A stretch of DNA of 58,560 nucleotides from an uncultured Bacteroidales bacterium (GCA_947168515.1 CAMVMF010000013.1:1-58560); one strand, 5' to 3'. Numbered from the stretch's first letter, positions 1 to 8,323 are shown. Translations and numbers: made by a program. Notes: generated from the sequence alone by a model not told the origin.

Positions 1-98
1 TAGCGAAGCGGAGAACAATCTCAAGCTTGTCTGCGTTCGGCTTAACGAAAACGTTAGATTCGTGCAATTCGTGTTCAAAAGTTATTAATAGAAGTCCC
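1..98 (+). repeat. R2 dispersed element, right-hand part
   Basis: The first 98 bases match the right half of the complete R2 element at 16820-17013. They share the block around TTCGGCTTAACGAAAACGTT, the block GATTCGTGCAATTCGTGTTC, and the end TATTAATAGAAGT followed by CCC. About 48 bases present in the 16.8 kb copy between these blocks are absent here. The left end lies outside the window. The copy sits just downstream of the 3' end of the prenyltransferase gene. Seen directly by comparison within the window. Confidence 0.7.
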
Positions 99-129
99 TT
101 AGAGGAAGAGGCCGCTTGCGGCCATATTC

Positions 130-1161
130 TCATTTCAGTATCAGCAGGATGATTTTGACAATGATGATTATAAGGCAAAAGGCACTGACAGTGTTGCGGG
201 CCGTCAGCCATCGGATAAGGAACCAGTCGAGGCCTGCCTTCCGCACCCCCTCCCAGTCTTTGCCCATGTTGCCGAGAAACCAGCGGGGATGTTCCAACTC
301 GTGGCTGAAGTCGGCTTTGCGGCAGAATTGTATCAACGACCAGAAGAGCCACACCGAACGGGGCAATACCAGCATCACGGCCAGGTAGGCAGGATGCAGC
401 CAGCCTAGGCATACGGCTAATAGTATGCATAGATAGGGTACGAAGTTCAGCAGCCAGCTCATGGTCAGTTTGGCCCCGTCGTTCTTCAATAGGCCGGCCA
501 GGGTCAGTTTGTCGCTGGCGGCATCGCCCTCCAGGTCTATCATGCTGTGGGTATAAAGTATGTTGACGACGAGCAGCCCGATGGGAATAGAGATGCTCAT
601 CACTTGCCAGCTGGGTGCTCCGGCAGCTGCCCAGTAGACCCCTCCCATAAGTAGTGGGCCGAAGATGATACCTGTCACGATTTCTCCCATGCCCCAATAG
701 CAGAATTTGATGGGCGGGGCCGAGTAGAAAAAGCCTAGCATGCCTGCTGCTGCCGCAACCAACAGGATGCTCCAGCCACGCTCTGCTGCTACCACTGCGC
801 CGCATAAGACCGCCACTGTCGCAAAGCATGCAATGGCCTTCCGTAGTCCGCCTACGGTGGCGGAGCCATCAGTCAGGTAGGGATATTTGGCCGTGTAGGC
901 CTTGATGCCCTTGCGTACCACCCGTTCGCGGTCCTTCAGCATGTCGGCCTTATAGTCAAAATAGTCGTCCAAGAGGTTACATGCCAGATGTGCGCACCAC
1001 ACACCGACAACAGCAATGACTGCCAGCCACCACGAGAATGTCTCGCCCCCAATAGCCATCACCACAGCCACCACGGCGGGCATTAGGCTCTGCATAGTCG
1101 CCCCTACACGGGCATTCTTCAGCCAGATAGAAAAATGGTTTCGGGCCATATCGTTGTTCAT
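130..1161 (-). CDS. UbiA-family prenyltransferase (MenA-like)
   Basis: A 343-residue integral membrane protein of the UbiA prenyltransferase superfamily, which transfers a polyprenyl chain to an aromatic or quinone precursor in the inner membrane. The first Asp-rich motif is clear at residues 62-73 (NLLDDYFDYKAD), and the second is the later DLEGDAASD segment. Both bind the Mg-diphosphate of the prenyl donor in the family. Seven to nine hydrophobic segments are spread over the protein. Length fits MenA (1,4-dihydroxy-2-naphthoate polyprenyltransferase), the usual assignment in menaquinone-using Bacteroidales, but no other men genes are nearby, so the exact substrate is inferred. Translation starts at the Met at 1161, with a second in-frame Met four codons later. 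Confidence 0.8.
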   Translation of the reverse strand: MNNDMARNHFSIWLKNARVGATMQSLMPAVVAVVMAIGGETFSWWLAVIAVVGVWCAHLACNLLDDYFDYKADMLKDRERVVRKGIKAYTAKYPYLTDGSATVGGLRKAIACFATVAVLCGAVVAAERGWSILLVAAAAGMLGFFYSAPPIKFCYWGMGEIVTGIIFGPLLMGGVYWAAAGAPSWQVMSISIPIGLLVVNILYTHSMIDLEGDAASDKLTLAGLLKNDGAKLTMSWLLNFVPYLCILLAVCLGWLHPAYLAVMLVLPRSVWLFWSLIQFCRKADFSHELEHPRWFLGNMGKDWEGVRKAGLDWFLIRWLTARNTVSAFCLIIIIVKIILLILK

Positions 1162-1239
1162 TTATTGTAAGTTCTATCAGTCAATTATTATAGTATCTTT
1201 TAATTTGTTAACCAGTTAATAATCAATATTACTATCTTA

Positions 1240-1437
1240 TAATTTAGTGCTTTACGTTTTTTTAGATGTTCCCAACTCTCAACTCTCAACTCTCCAGCGG
1301 AAGCCAATTCTCAATTCTCACTTTATTTTAGTGCTTTTCGTGTTTTTAGATGTTCCCAATTCTCAATTCTCCATTCTCACTTTATTTTAGTGTTTTTCGT
1401 GTTTTTAGATGTTCCCAACTCTCAATTCTCAATTTTG
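1240..1437. repeat. 60-bp tandem repeat with CAATTCTC-type heptamers
   Basis: Two near-identical 60-bp units (about 1320-1379 and 1380-1437) and one degenerate unit (1240-1319) each contain TTTTAGTG, then TGTTTTTAGATGTTCCC, followed by short CAACTCT/CAATTCT heptamer runs. The array fills the gap between the prenyltransferase start and the stop of the TonB-domain gene. The TTTTTAGATGTTCCC core also occurs singly beside the 3' ends of uvrA (about 46590-46610) and of the beta-barrel gene at 54216. Confidence 0.75.
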
Positions 1438-2282
1438 AATTCTATGGGGATGTTCATCTCGGTGCGGACGGCGCGTCCATTGCGTTTGGCAGGTTTCCAC
1501 CGTGGCATCTCCAGCACCAGGCGCAACGCCTCCTCGCCGCATCCGCCGCCAATGTCGCGCAGCAACTTGGCATTGCTGACGCTACCGTTTTTCTCTACTA
1601 CAAAGGTTACGTATACCAACCCGCTGATGTTCCTGTTCCATGCGTCAGCAGGATATTGCATGTGCTGTTGGAAGTATCGGTCCAACCCTGCTTGGCCGCC
1701 AGGGAAGGCCGCATCGTGGTCAACGTCAAGGTAAATTTCATCGTCTGTGGGGGGTAGGGGTTCCAAAGGCCTGGTGGTGGCAAAAGAGGTTGACGGTGGC
1801 GGTGTTGATGGTACTTTCTGTCCGGTCCAAGAGCTTTCGTTGGGCGCAGAATCCAGTGCTATTTTCCGACCGTCAGCGTATTTGATTACCTCCACCCGCT
1901 CCTTAGGAATGGCCATCAGCGACGACGAACCCTCCAGTTGGTAGAAGATCTGGCGTTCGCCGATTTCCACGTTGCGTCCTTTGATGACCTCAGCCTGACG
2001 GGTGACGATAAGAGTGTTCTGATTGGTGCAGGAGAGGCAGGGCTGATGGAGAGCAGGGTCTATCTTCTCACCCTCTTTCAGACGGATGATCATCACATCT
2101 TTTTTGGCAATTTTTAAGTATAATGGCGAGTTTGAGATGCCCTGATAGTATACATTGCATTCCCCAATCTCTAGGTAATTTGTCTTAATGGCATAGCCAT
2201 CGTTGGTAACGATAATGTGCTGGGCGTTTGCTGTTTGCAGCAGAGCGAAGAGGCTCAGAATGATTAAAAGATAGTTTCTCAT
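1422..2282 (-). CDS. secreted protein with TonB C-terminal domain
   Basis: A 286-residue protein with an N-terminal signal peptide (about 20 residues, ending AQH), a middle beta-rich region with repeated 'ITR..EGEKI'-like segments, and a C-terminal TonB_C domain (about 190-286). That domain shows the family pattern FPGG..GLDRYF, then YP, then the VYVTFVVEKNGSV strand and the terminal PIEFKI strand. In Bacteroidota such domains are found in energy-transducing TonB proteins and in many periplasmic proteins of unknown role. No cytoplasmic anchor plus proline-rich linker is present, so this is not a classical TonB and may bind peptidoglycan or partner proteins. A TATCTTTG promoter lies upstream. 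Confidence 0.7.
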   Translation of the reverse strand: MRNYLLIILSLFALLQTANAQHIIVTNDGYAIKTNYLEIGECNVYYQGISNSPLYLKIAKKDVMIIRLKEGEKIDPALHQPCLSCTNQNTLIVTRQAEVIKGRNVEIGERQIFYQLEGSSSLMAIPKERVEVIKYADGRKIALDSAPNESSWTGQKVPSTPPPSTSFATTRPLEPLPPTDDEIYLDVDHDAAFPGGQAGLDRYFQQHMQYPADAWNRNISGLVYVTFVVEKNGSVSNAKLLRDIGGGCGEEALRLVLEMPRWKPAKRNGRAVRTEMNIPIEFKIEN

Positions 2283-2324
2283 GGCTGGTTGTTTTTTATG
2301 TTAATATATATGTTGTTTTATTTG

Positions 2325-2332
2325 CAAAGATA
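2325..2332 (-). promoter_or_regulatory. Bacteroidota -7 element TATCTTTG
   Basis: On the minus strand this reads TATCTTTG, a perfect TAnnTTTG element, about 42 bases upstream of the TonB-domain gene start. It is the expected housekeeping promoter for that gene. Confidence 0.6.
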
Positions 2333-2427
2333 CATAAAAATATTCAATTTGCAAGTGTTTTCGTTTTTTTTCTCTTACTAACGCATAATCGTCGGTGGCC
2401 GCCTGACATCGTTCGTAATGAAGAAAT

Positions 2428-2584
2428 GACTATCCGCATTGCACCGAAGAAGCCTCGGAGAGGCTTAATCTCAATAACCCCATACAAGAAAATCTCCGAT
2501 TTTCGCAGTGTGGGGATTGGAATCAACCCCATAAGTGCGTCTCGGAGAGAAGCGATTTCATATTTCGGACGATAGCGGATAATC
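2428..2584 (+). repeat. R1 multi-hairpin dispersed element, copy A (157 bp, short form)
   Basis: Begins GACTATCCGC and ends GCGGATAATC, imperfect terminal inverted repeats. It contains hairpin 1 (AAGCCTC GGA GAGGCTT), hairpin 2 (AAAATC TCC GATTTT, inside a CCCCA...TGGGG clamp) and hairpin 3 (GCGTCTC GGA GAGAAGCG, one mismatch). The same structure occurs at 32390-32615, 46325-46549 (reversed) and 53989-54145. Protein-like reading frames through it are artefacts. Confidence 0.85.
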
Positions 2585-2616
2585 ATATGAAGAAAATGAA
2601 AAAAAGGTATCATTTG

Positions 2617-2646
2617 TTTGTACGTGAATTTTTTTTTGTATCTTTG
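2617..2646 (+). promoter_or_regulatory. promoter of tRNA-Ser
   Basis: A TTTG at 2617-2620 and a TATCTTTG -7 element at 2639-2646, spaced as in Bacteroides promoters, stand about 50 bases upstream of the tRNA. Confidence 0.65.
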
Positions 2647-2695
2647 CATTTCGAAAGTATCGGAAGGTTGTTGCGCAACTGCATAAGATACAACA

Positions 2696-2780
2696 GGAAA
2701 GATGGCAGAGCGGTCGAATGCGGCGGTCTTGAAAACCGTTGACCTGCGAGGGTCCGGGGGTTCGAATCCCTCTCTTTCCG
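2696..2780 (+). tRNA. tRNA-Ser (anticodon UGA)
   Basis: An 85-nt class II tRNA. The acceptor arm GGAAAGA pairs with TCTTTCC, with discriminator G. The anticodon stem-loop is GCGGT CTTGAAA ACCGT with TGA as anticodon. A long variable arm follows, and the T-loop contains GGTTCGAATCC. CCA is not encoded. It reads UCA and other serine UCN codons. The accessory island starts directly downstream, as is common where integrative elements use a tRNA gene as target, although I could not find a duplicated tRNA 3' end at the far side. Confidence 0.97.
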
Positions 2781-2786
2781 CTCCCA

Positions 2787-2827
2787 AAGTCTCACAAGTC
2801 CATAAAATAGGCTTGTGAGACTTTTTT
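2787..2827 (+). terminator. intrinsic terminator of tRNA-Ser
   Basis: Perfect 12-bp stem AAGTCTCACAAG / CTTGTGAGACTT with a 13-base loop, followed by a T run, starting 7 bases after the tRNA. Confidence 0.9.
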
Positions 2828-2950
2828 ATGTTTTAAAAGTTACATGCAACGTGTTATTGGTCATGATCCACTTCATCTCTGTACTGGGCACCAGAGCAGT
2901 GGTGGAACGCGAGGACATCCATTAAAGGCTCAGCTACGGAAAAGAGAAGT

Positions 2951-3145
2951 ACATCGACGAAGGCGGGAAAGGTCGTACGAAAGAAAGAATTCCAGAAACC
3001 CGATGAGAAATTGCAAGAAGAATATGCTGGTGTCATCAAACAGTTGAGGAAGGGTTATCCAATCTGGATGATTGCAAAGTCTGAGGGTATAGGAGTCAGT
3101 ACCGTCCAGAGAATGAAGGTAAAGTATACCGATAACGTAGCATAA
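2951..3145 (+). pseudogene. serine recombinase (resolvase/invertase), C-terminal remnant
   Basis: Reading from about 2951 to the stop at 3143-3145 gives a C-terminal tail with 'KKEFQKPDEKLQEEY', 'VIKQLRKGYPIWMIAKSEG' and 'GVSTVQRMK'. This is the typical basic linker plus helix-turn-helix of Pin/Tn3-type serine recombinases in Bacteroidota. The catalytic domain is not present in any frame upstream: 2840-2950 carries only scrambled matter. This is therefore the tail of a dead recombinase next to the tRNA, and it suggests how the island arrived or was once mobilised. Confidence 0.6.
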
Positions 3146-3161
3146 CAGAAAGGAGGCAATT

Positions 3162-3341
3162 ATGGGAAAAACTAAATGCAAAGTGGATTATATGATGGAA
3201 TATGCCAATGATATCCGGCTTTTGAGAGACAGTCTATCACTTCGCCAGGTGAGAAATAAGACTGGCAGGATCCATCAACATATTAAGAGAAATAAAGAGA
3301 TTATTCTTGATATGCTATACCTATTACTGAAAAGTAATTAA
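3162..3341 (+). CDS. small helix-turn-helix-like protein, 59 aa
   Basis: A short gene preceded by an unusually strong Shine-Dalgarno AGGAGG at 3151-3156, six bases before the ATG and directly after the recombinase remnant. The product (starts MGKTKCKVDYMMEYANDI) is basic. Its middle, 'LRDSLSLRQVRNKTGRIHQHI', has the spacing of a small HTH, much like the short proteins that often accompany recombinase or phage-type genes. No clear family. It could equally be a remnant of a longer HTH protein. Confidence 0.5.
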   Translation: MGKTKCKVDYMMEYANDIRLLRDSLSLRQVRNKTGRIHQHIKRNKEIILDMLYLLLKSN

Positions 3342-3427
3342 ATTACTCTTCAAGTCGTTGATTCACACAATAAAGTCGGTCTTCTCTCGTTATTACATAG
3401 TACTTTAGGGGAAAGAAAAATATATGC

Positions 3428-3463
3428 AATGTCACGATTTGTCATATTTTTATTATATTTTTG
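3428..3463 (+). promoter_or_regulatory. island operator-promoter, site 1
   Basis: The 19-mer AATGTCACGATTTGTCATA (3428-3446) is followed by exactly 9 nt and then TATTTTTG (3456-3463), 22 bases before the ATG at 3485. The 19-mer has the same inverted-repeat pattern and the same distance to the -7 element as the sites at 8840, 12452 and 16514. Confidence 0.8.
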
Positions 3464-3484
3464 CATTTGAATAGTTGGTAGATT

Positions 3485-4186
3485 ATGAACACAAACGTAA
3501 CTTTATATAGAATACTCAATCCTGCAGAAGAACCCAAGGGTCAAGTCCTGTCTTCTGCACGGCAATCGCAGTTTAGACGTGAGGTTTTCGCCTATCGGAG
3601 ACTTAGTCACGACATCTATATTTTGGCCAAAAAGACAGGGCTTACACTGATGAATGCAGTGAGAATTGCCGAGAATGTTCCTGCTTTCTTGGATGAGTTA
3701 AACGGTTTCTTTCAATCCAAAGCCCCCGAATATGACCTACAATTAATGGGGGTAAATGACCCTATTAGATATATCTCAGGAGATGAGTTATATGATTTCT
3801 CTGTCAATTACATCAATGACGTAAATGAAACGGGATTATTCTATGACTGGGGCAATGAGTATTATTTATGGGAGTTTATATGGGAAATGGTTCGTAATTA
3901 TGAGTTTCCTGATAAACCTTCAAGAATGAAGTCTACGTTCTTTTTTGAGCGTATTGAGGATGCCAAGGAATTTCTTGGACAATATAGAGATTCGGAATAT
4001 AAGCTAACTCAAGTGTCGTTTTGTGATGGAGAAACACAGTCTTTTGATATGAACTGGTTTAGCAGTATGCCGAGCAATATTCCTTTATTTGAGGTTGAAA
4101 AATATGCACGAAACTATTGGGAGCAAAAGATGACAGAAAATCCTGTATTGGAAGTCCTTTTTCAAGGGACTTATAGATGGGATTAA
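3485..4186 (+). CDS. uncharacterised protein, possible DUF2441/ADP-ribosyltransferase-like
   Basis: First gene of the forward island operon, 233 residues, no signal peptide and no membrane segment. I do not recognise it securely. The C-terminal half shows 'SRMKSTFFFERIEDAKEFL', then 'KLTQVSF', 'FDMNW', and a final 'YWEQKMTENPVLEVLFQG'. This order (R-x-S-x-FFF..A..F, then a Y/W-W segment, then an E near the C-terminus) recalls the DUF2441/ART-like fold used by some ADP-ribosylating toxins and defence effectors. The N-terminal half (about 1-140) is helical with no known motif. It is followed 41 bases later by the DUF262 gene, so the two are probably co-transcribed from the operator-bearing promoter just upstream. 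Function not established. Confidence 0.6.
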   Translation: MNTNVTLYRILNPAEEPKGQVLSSARQSQFRREVFAYRRLSHDIYILAKKTGLTLMNAVRIAENVPAFLDELNGFFQSKAPEYDLQLMGVNDPIRYISGDELYDFSVNYINDVNETGLFYDWGNEYYLWEFIWEMVRNYEFPDKPSRMKSTFFFERIEDAKEFLGQYRDSEYKLTQVSFCDGETQSFDMNWFSSMPSNIPLFEVEKYARNYWEQKMTENPVLEVLFQGTYRWD

Positions 4187-4227
4187 GGCCATATGTTTGA
4201 GACGTGGAATAACTAAAAAAAATAATA

Positions 4228-6597
4228 ATGGTAGAGAAATCATATACACTTCGGAGAATTGCAAGTTGGACTAATGAAAATTCAGAGGTAACAATTCCTG
4301 CATTACAACGTGGTCTTGTGTGGAAGCCAAGCCAAGTGGAACTATTGTGGGACTCAATCCTGCGAGGATTCCCGATAGGGTCTTTTATGCTGTCTGATAT
4401 TGTTGAACAAGGCCAGAGAGGTAAATACTATTTAATGGATGGACAGCAGCGTTACAATGCGATAAGCATTGGCTTTAATACGGTTAAGGATGCCAGAGCA
4501 GTACTTTGGATAGATTTGATGCCACCTTCTGTAAAAAATAGCACCAGAATGTTTTGGATTAAAGCCACAACAATTCCACAGCCTTGGGGATTCAAAAACG
4601 ATGATGATTGCAGCCGCCTAAACACCAGTGAAAAAAGGAAAGCGTTAGATAAATTTGAGCTTCAAGGGAATATTTATAATCGTGAATTTTCATTGAAGGA
4701 AACCTGGCCGATAGAAGCAAACTGTCCTATACCATTATGGTGTTTGTTGGAAGCATCAAAAACAACAAATAATGATGCAGAGGCTTTCTTGCATAAAACG
4801 ATAACTATTTTTAAGGAAACAAATTTTGCCTATAGCAAGAAGATTGATTTTGATGAAAAGGCGTGTTGTTATCTGAAAGAGGTTCTATTCCCTCGCATTG
4901 TGGCTCTTGACAATTACTACATCAATTGTAATCATCTTCCCAAAGAGGTGATGGAGTCAGAGACAGAATCTGAAACGGATACTGTTGAACAGACAACTCT
5001 TGAGGTGCTTTTCACGCGACTGAATACGGGAGGAACGGCAATTTCAAGAGATGATTTGAATTATTCGGCCATCAAAGCATATTGGCCGACTATTAAGGAT
5101 ATAAACGATAGGCTTGCAGAGAAATATATGAGTCCATCGAAACTTGTTATGCTGGCATTCCGCTTGGCTTTGACCGACAAGGAGGACGACTCATTGAAAA
5201 ATGAATTAAGCATTCGTCAAATCCGTAGTTATGCGAGGAAAGATGCCGAGAGAGAAAAAATCACATATCTATACAATGAACATTTGGAAGAAATACTTGA
5301 GCAAATAGATGAATGGTTGGGCGTTAATGGGGAAGGAGCAAATCGGACTCCAAGCATATTACGCACAATCATTGCAAGAAATTCCCCAGATGTGTATTTG
5401 CTGTTGATGTATTTTGCGTATGAGAACATTAAATCTCCTACAGAATTAACGGCCTCGCAAATCAGGGCACTCGCATTTTGTTTGCACTGGTTTTCCGCGA
5501 ACAATGACAAAAAGGGATGTGTGCAGGAGATATTTCGGAGATGCAAGGATGGCATAACCATAAACAACATCCAAAAGGGCATCTCCAGGTTAATGCACAA
5601 TTGTAGTCTCTTGCATATATACAGCCCGGCGGATGTTCGTGGATATGTTCCCATTATTGGGGAAAGTCCCAGCTGGAGAGTGTGGCATAGTGTTCCTGCA
5701 CCGGCACGTGAGTTCTTTGATAGGATATTCTGGAATGGACATACGGAGTCAAGAGAGATGCTTCTGTATGCTGAACGAGAATACATCAACACTCATTTTT
5801 CCAACTATGACCCTGCAAGGCAGGATATGTGGGCAGAATACAATCGACCGTGGGATTTTGACCATATTGTTGCACGAAAACGTATTGACAGAAAACAAGG
5901 GGATTACCGAGAGTATGACAAGGTGTGGTTGGATAGCATAGGAAATTTTGCTGCAATATCGTATGAATCTAATCGTAGCAAAAACGACGGTGAAGATTAT
6001 AGCGAGTATTATGCTAATCGTGTTGCATTGGATTATGATGAAGAAGTGGAAAGGGTGAGATATGAAGTGACTTATGATGCCGCTTCAAGTATTAAATTTG
6101 CAAACGTCACATATGCTCGTTTCTGTAGAATTTATGACAAGGTTTTCGAATTAATAAAAGAGCTCGTTTGTCAGCCCATACTTTCCGACACTCTTGTGGA
6201 AAGAAAAGAGTTGTTTGAGGAAGTGAAGAAGATATACCCCGATGCAATAATCCATTTTGCGGCTTCAGACCATAATGACTACGAACTAAAACGCGAACAA
6301 GATTGGGCAAGACAGTGGGTTGGTGTTGGTATTGAGCGAGGAAACTATATGGCGTGTGTAGAATGGCCAGCAACAAAAGAAAACGGGAAACCATCGTCTG
6401 TAGAATGTGGCATAAGAAAGGCCTTGGGAACAACTGTGACCCAAGAGAACAAGGATTTTCTCGGCGGAGACAATCTATTAAAAGAGGATAATGATTGGTG
6501 GTATAAATGCAGTGTCGGCAATTCTATTGATTTGGTAACTATAAAAGAGCAACTCGACGCCTTTCTGTCAGAGATTCCACAACCAAATACGTTATAG
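4228..6597 (+). CDS. DUF262/HNH protein, GmrSD-like type IV restriction enzyme
   Basis: A 789-residue protein with an N-terminal DUF262 (ParB/Srx-like) domain. 'IPALQRGLVWKPSQVELLWD' and the nucleotide-handling motif DGQQR at residues 71-75 are typical. A central HNH/DUF1524-like nuclease motif DFDHI lies at about 543-547, with the partner Asn segment 'NFAAISYESNRSKND' near 573. In the GmrSD and BrxU families these two domains give NTP-dependent cleavage of modified phage DNA. The last 150 residues form an extra domain ending 'NDWWYKC', which has some resemblance to the C-terminal part of the PD-(D/E)XK protein two genes on. It lies between the gene at 3485 and a zinc-ribbon gene 4 bases downstream, in one apparent operon. 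Confidence 0.85.
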   Translation: MVEKSYTLRRIASWTNENSEVTIPALQRGLVWKPSQVELLWDSILRGFPIGSFMLSDIVEQGQRGKYYLMDGQQRYNAISIGFNTVKDARAVLWIDLMPPSVKNSTRMFWIKATTIPQPWGFKNDDDCSRLNTSEKRKALDKFELQGNIYNREFSLKETWPIEANCPIPLWCLLEASKTTNNDAEAFLHKTITIFKETNFAYSKKIDFDEKACCYLKEVLFPRIVALDNYYINCNHLPKEVMESETESETDTVEQTTLEVLFTRLNTGGTAISRDDLNYSAIKAYWPTIKDINDRLAEKYMSPSKLVMLAFRLALTDKEDDSLKNELSIRQIRSYARKDAEREKITYLYNEHLEEILEQIDEWLGVNGEGANRTPSILRTIIARNSPDVYLLLMYFAYENIKSPTELTASQIRALAFCLHWFSANNDKKGCVQEIFRRCKDGITINNIQKGISRLMHNCSLLHIYSPADVRGYVPIIGESPSWRVWHSVPAPAREFFDRIFWNGHTESREMLLYAEREYINTHFSNYDPARQDMWAEYNRPWDFDHIVARKRIDRKQGDYREYDKVWLDSIGNFAAISYESNRSKNDGEDYSEYYANRVALDYDEEVERVRYEVTYDAASSIKFANVTYARFCRIYDKVFELIKELVCQPILSDTLVERKELFEEVKKIYPDAIIHFAASDHNDYELKREQDWARQWVGVGIERGNYMACVEWPATKENGKPSSVECGIRKALGTTVTQENKDFLGGDNLLKEDNDWWYKCSVGNSIDLVTIKEQLDAFLSEIPQPNTL

Positions 6598-6601
6598 AAA
6601 T

Positions 6602-7010
6602 ATGTTAAGACGTTTGGTTTCAATAATATTGATTGTTTCTCTTTCGGGGTTTATTATCAACCTTGATAAAACAGGAGGTTTGAAGAACTACCAGTGCTGC
6701 AAATGTGCCACCTTGGTGAAATCAGAACGTACACCATCAACCCTCAACTGCCGAGCGGGTGGCTCGCATCAGTGGTATTATTTAGGAGAAGTCGGTCAAG
6801 AGAACTATAACTGCAAGAAGTGTAGAACTTTGTTGGAGAGCAAACGTATTCCGTCCACACTTGGCTGTCCTACCAAAGAGTCGCTCCAGTGGAATCATTT
6901 GGGACACGTGGGTAATACTACATATCAGTGTAAAAAAATGTGGCATTACTATCAATAATGAGCGTACACCTTCGACTTTGGGCTGCTCACAAGGCAGTGG
7001 ACAAAACTGA
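6602..7010 (+). pseudogene. zinc-ribbon repeat protein, frameshifted in third repeat
   Basis: After an N-terminal hydrophobic segment ('LVSIILIVSLSGFIINL') come tandem repeats of about 39 residues. Each starts Y-x-C-x-K-C and continues ERTPSTL-x-C and QW-x-x-LG-x-VG, suggesting small zinc ribbons. The uninterrupted frame stops at 6958 within repeat three. Removing one A from the seven-A run near 6932-6938 lets repeat three continue as 'YQCKKCGITINNERTPSTLG' to a stop at 7008-7010. This is a fresh frameshift, a sequencing error in a homopolymer, or slippage. It lies 4 bases after the DUF262 gene. Function unknown. Confidence 0.65.
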
Positions 7011-7063
7011 ACCTCTAGTCCCGAAAAATCAGGAGTTTAATTGCTGAACAATACTCAAAGATT

Positions 7064-8323
7064 ATGGATAATATACAAACTTTACTGAATAATATAAATC
7101 TTATTTTACAACAAGATAGGATTAGAAAAGAAGAAAGCCGAAAACGAGGAGAACAATTTAATGTGTTTGAAGTACTTGGAGTTCAAACTTCTGAAGTTAG
7201 ACTGCATTCTGCTTTTATCGCAGAACTATTAAATCCTCAAGGGAGTCACGGCTTAGGCAGTAAGTTCTTAAATGCATTTGTTGAAGATGTTGTGAAAAAG
7301 TGCAAACCATTTGAATTAGACATCTCTACTTCACAAATAATACCAGAATATAACATTGGTCCTATTTCCGAAGATTATAAAGATGGAGGCAGAATTGATA
7401 TACTTGTTCAAGATGAGTATAGCCATTTAGTGATAATTGAGAATAAGATTTATGCGGGAGACCAGCCTTGTCAGTTATTACGATACCATAATTATGCAGA
7501 ACGCCATCGGAAACTTAACCAAGAAAAATATATTCTTCTGTATTTGACATTAGATGATGGTAATATGCCAAGTGATGGTTCTATTGGTGATGTTCCTTTT
7601 GAATATTATTGCATCAGTTATAGAACGCATATCCTTAATTGGTTAGAAAAATGTGTAGAATTGGCTTCTCGTTTCCCGTTAATAAGAGAAACCATTCAAC
7701 AATATATTATTAACCTTAAAAATATTTTGTCTATTATGGCGAATAACGATTTGGAAAGATATTTAGAGATTCTTACTTCTAATGAGAATGTTTTTACTAC
7801 AATAAGTATACTTGAAAGCAGTTGGACTATCCAGCGTATAATACGAACCAAGTTGGTTAAAGAGATAAAAACATTATGTGACGAAATAGGTTTGTTATGT
7901 GATTATGATGAAGGTGTTGTGAATTGTGTGAACAACAATTGGATTCGTATATGGGATAGTAAATATAGTGATGTCTTTTTTAGAATAGGAACATATAGTC
8001 ATTCTAATCAAGATGGCTATCGGATGGATTTTTTCATACCTTCGACAAAAAAAGCAAAAGATGATTTTTGTTTTATCTTTTGGACAGAAGGGTATAAGAG
8101 TAATGAGGAAAATCCGGCAGGGTGGATATATTTGTGGAGTGAGTCAGGAAAACCAGGTAGTGGAAGATGGTGGAGATGGGATGATTGGAATACATTGAAA
8201 GATATGGCAAATGGCAAGATGATGGATTTTTTTCGTGGAACAATATGTCAAATCAGAGAACAAGAATGCTTTAAGTTGATTAGTGAAGCTTTGGAGAATA
8301 AACCAACCGTTCTTTCCAAATGA
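7064..8323 (+). CDS. PD-(D/E)XK nuclease family protein (PDDEXK_4-like)
   Basis: A 419-residue protein of the PDDEXK_4 type. N-terminal 'FNVFEVLG...SEVRLHSAFIAELLNP' is the signature start of the family. The catalytic core follows, with Asp in GRIDILV (about residue 110) and IENK (about 125-128), then 'QLLRYHNYA' and 'LLYLTLDD'. The C-terminal 150 residues form a second domain with 'GRWWRWDDW'. Such proteins occur widely in defence islands next to restriction genes, and are thought to cleave DNA. The stop overlaps the start of the following PLD gene by 4 bases, so translation is probably coupled. It starts 53 bases after the zinc-ribbon reading frame. Confidence 0.85.
   Translation: MDNIQTLLNNINLILQQDRIRKEESRKRGEQFNVFEVLGVQTSEVRLHSAFIAELLNPQGSHGLGSKFLNAFVEDVVKKCKPFELDISTSQIIPEYNIGPISEDYKDGGRIDILVQDEYSHLVIIENKIYAGDQPCQLLRYHNYAERHRKLNQEKYILLYLTLDDGNMPSDGSIGDVPFEYYCISYRTHILNWLEKCVELASRFPLIRETIQQYIINLKNILSIMANNDLERYLEILTSNENVFTTISILESSWTIQRIIRTKLVKEIKTLCDEIGLLCDYDEGVVNCVNNNWIRIWDSKYSDVFFRIGTYSHSNQDGYRMDFFIPSTKKAKDDFCFIFWTEGYKSNEENPAGWIYLWSESGKPGSGRWWRWDDWNTLKDMANGKMMDFFRGTICQIREQECFKLISEALENKPTVLSK

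Noticed and set aside
1240..1437. CRISPR array
   Set aside because: Repeats are contiguous without unique spacers, and there are no cas genes in the window.
2344..2795. Reading frames across R1 copy A and the tRNA on the minus strand (also 32388-32621 and 46375-46642 across copies B and C)
   Set aside because: They are produced by the repeat itself (same peptide pieces in each copy, both strands) and overlap a tRNA gene; no coding evidence.
4120..4170. LEVLFQG near the C-terminus of the protein at 3485, like the HRV 3C cleavage site
   Set aside because: Occurs within an otherwise natural gene with native flanks; no vector sequence around it, so coincidence is the simplest reading.
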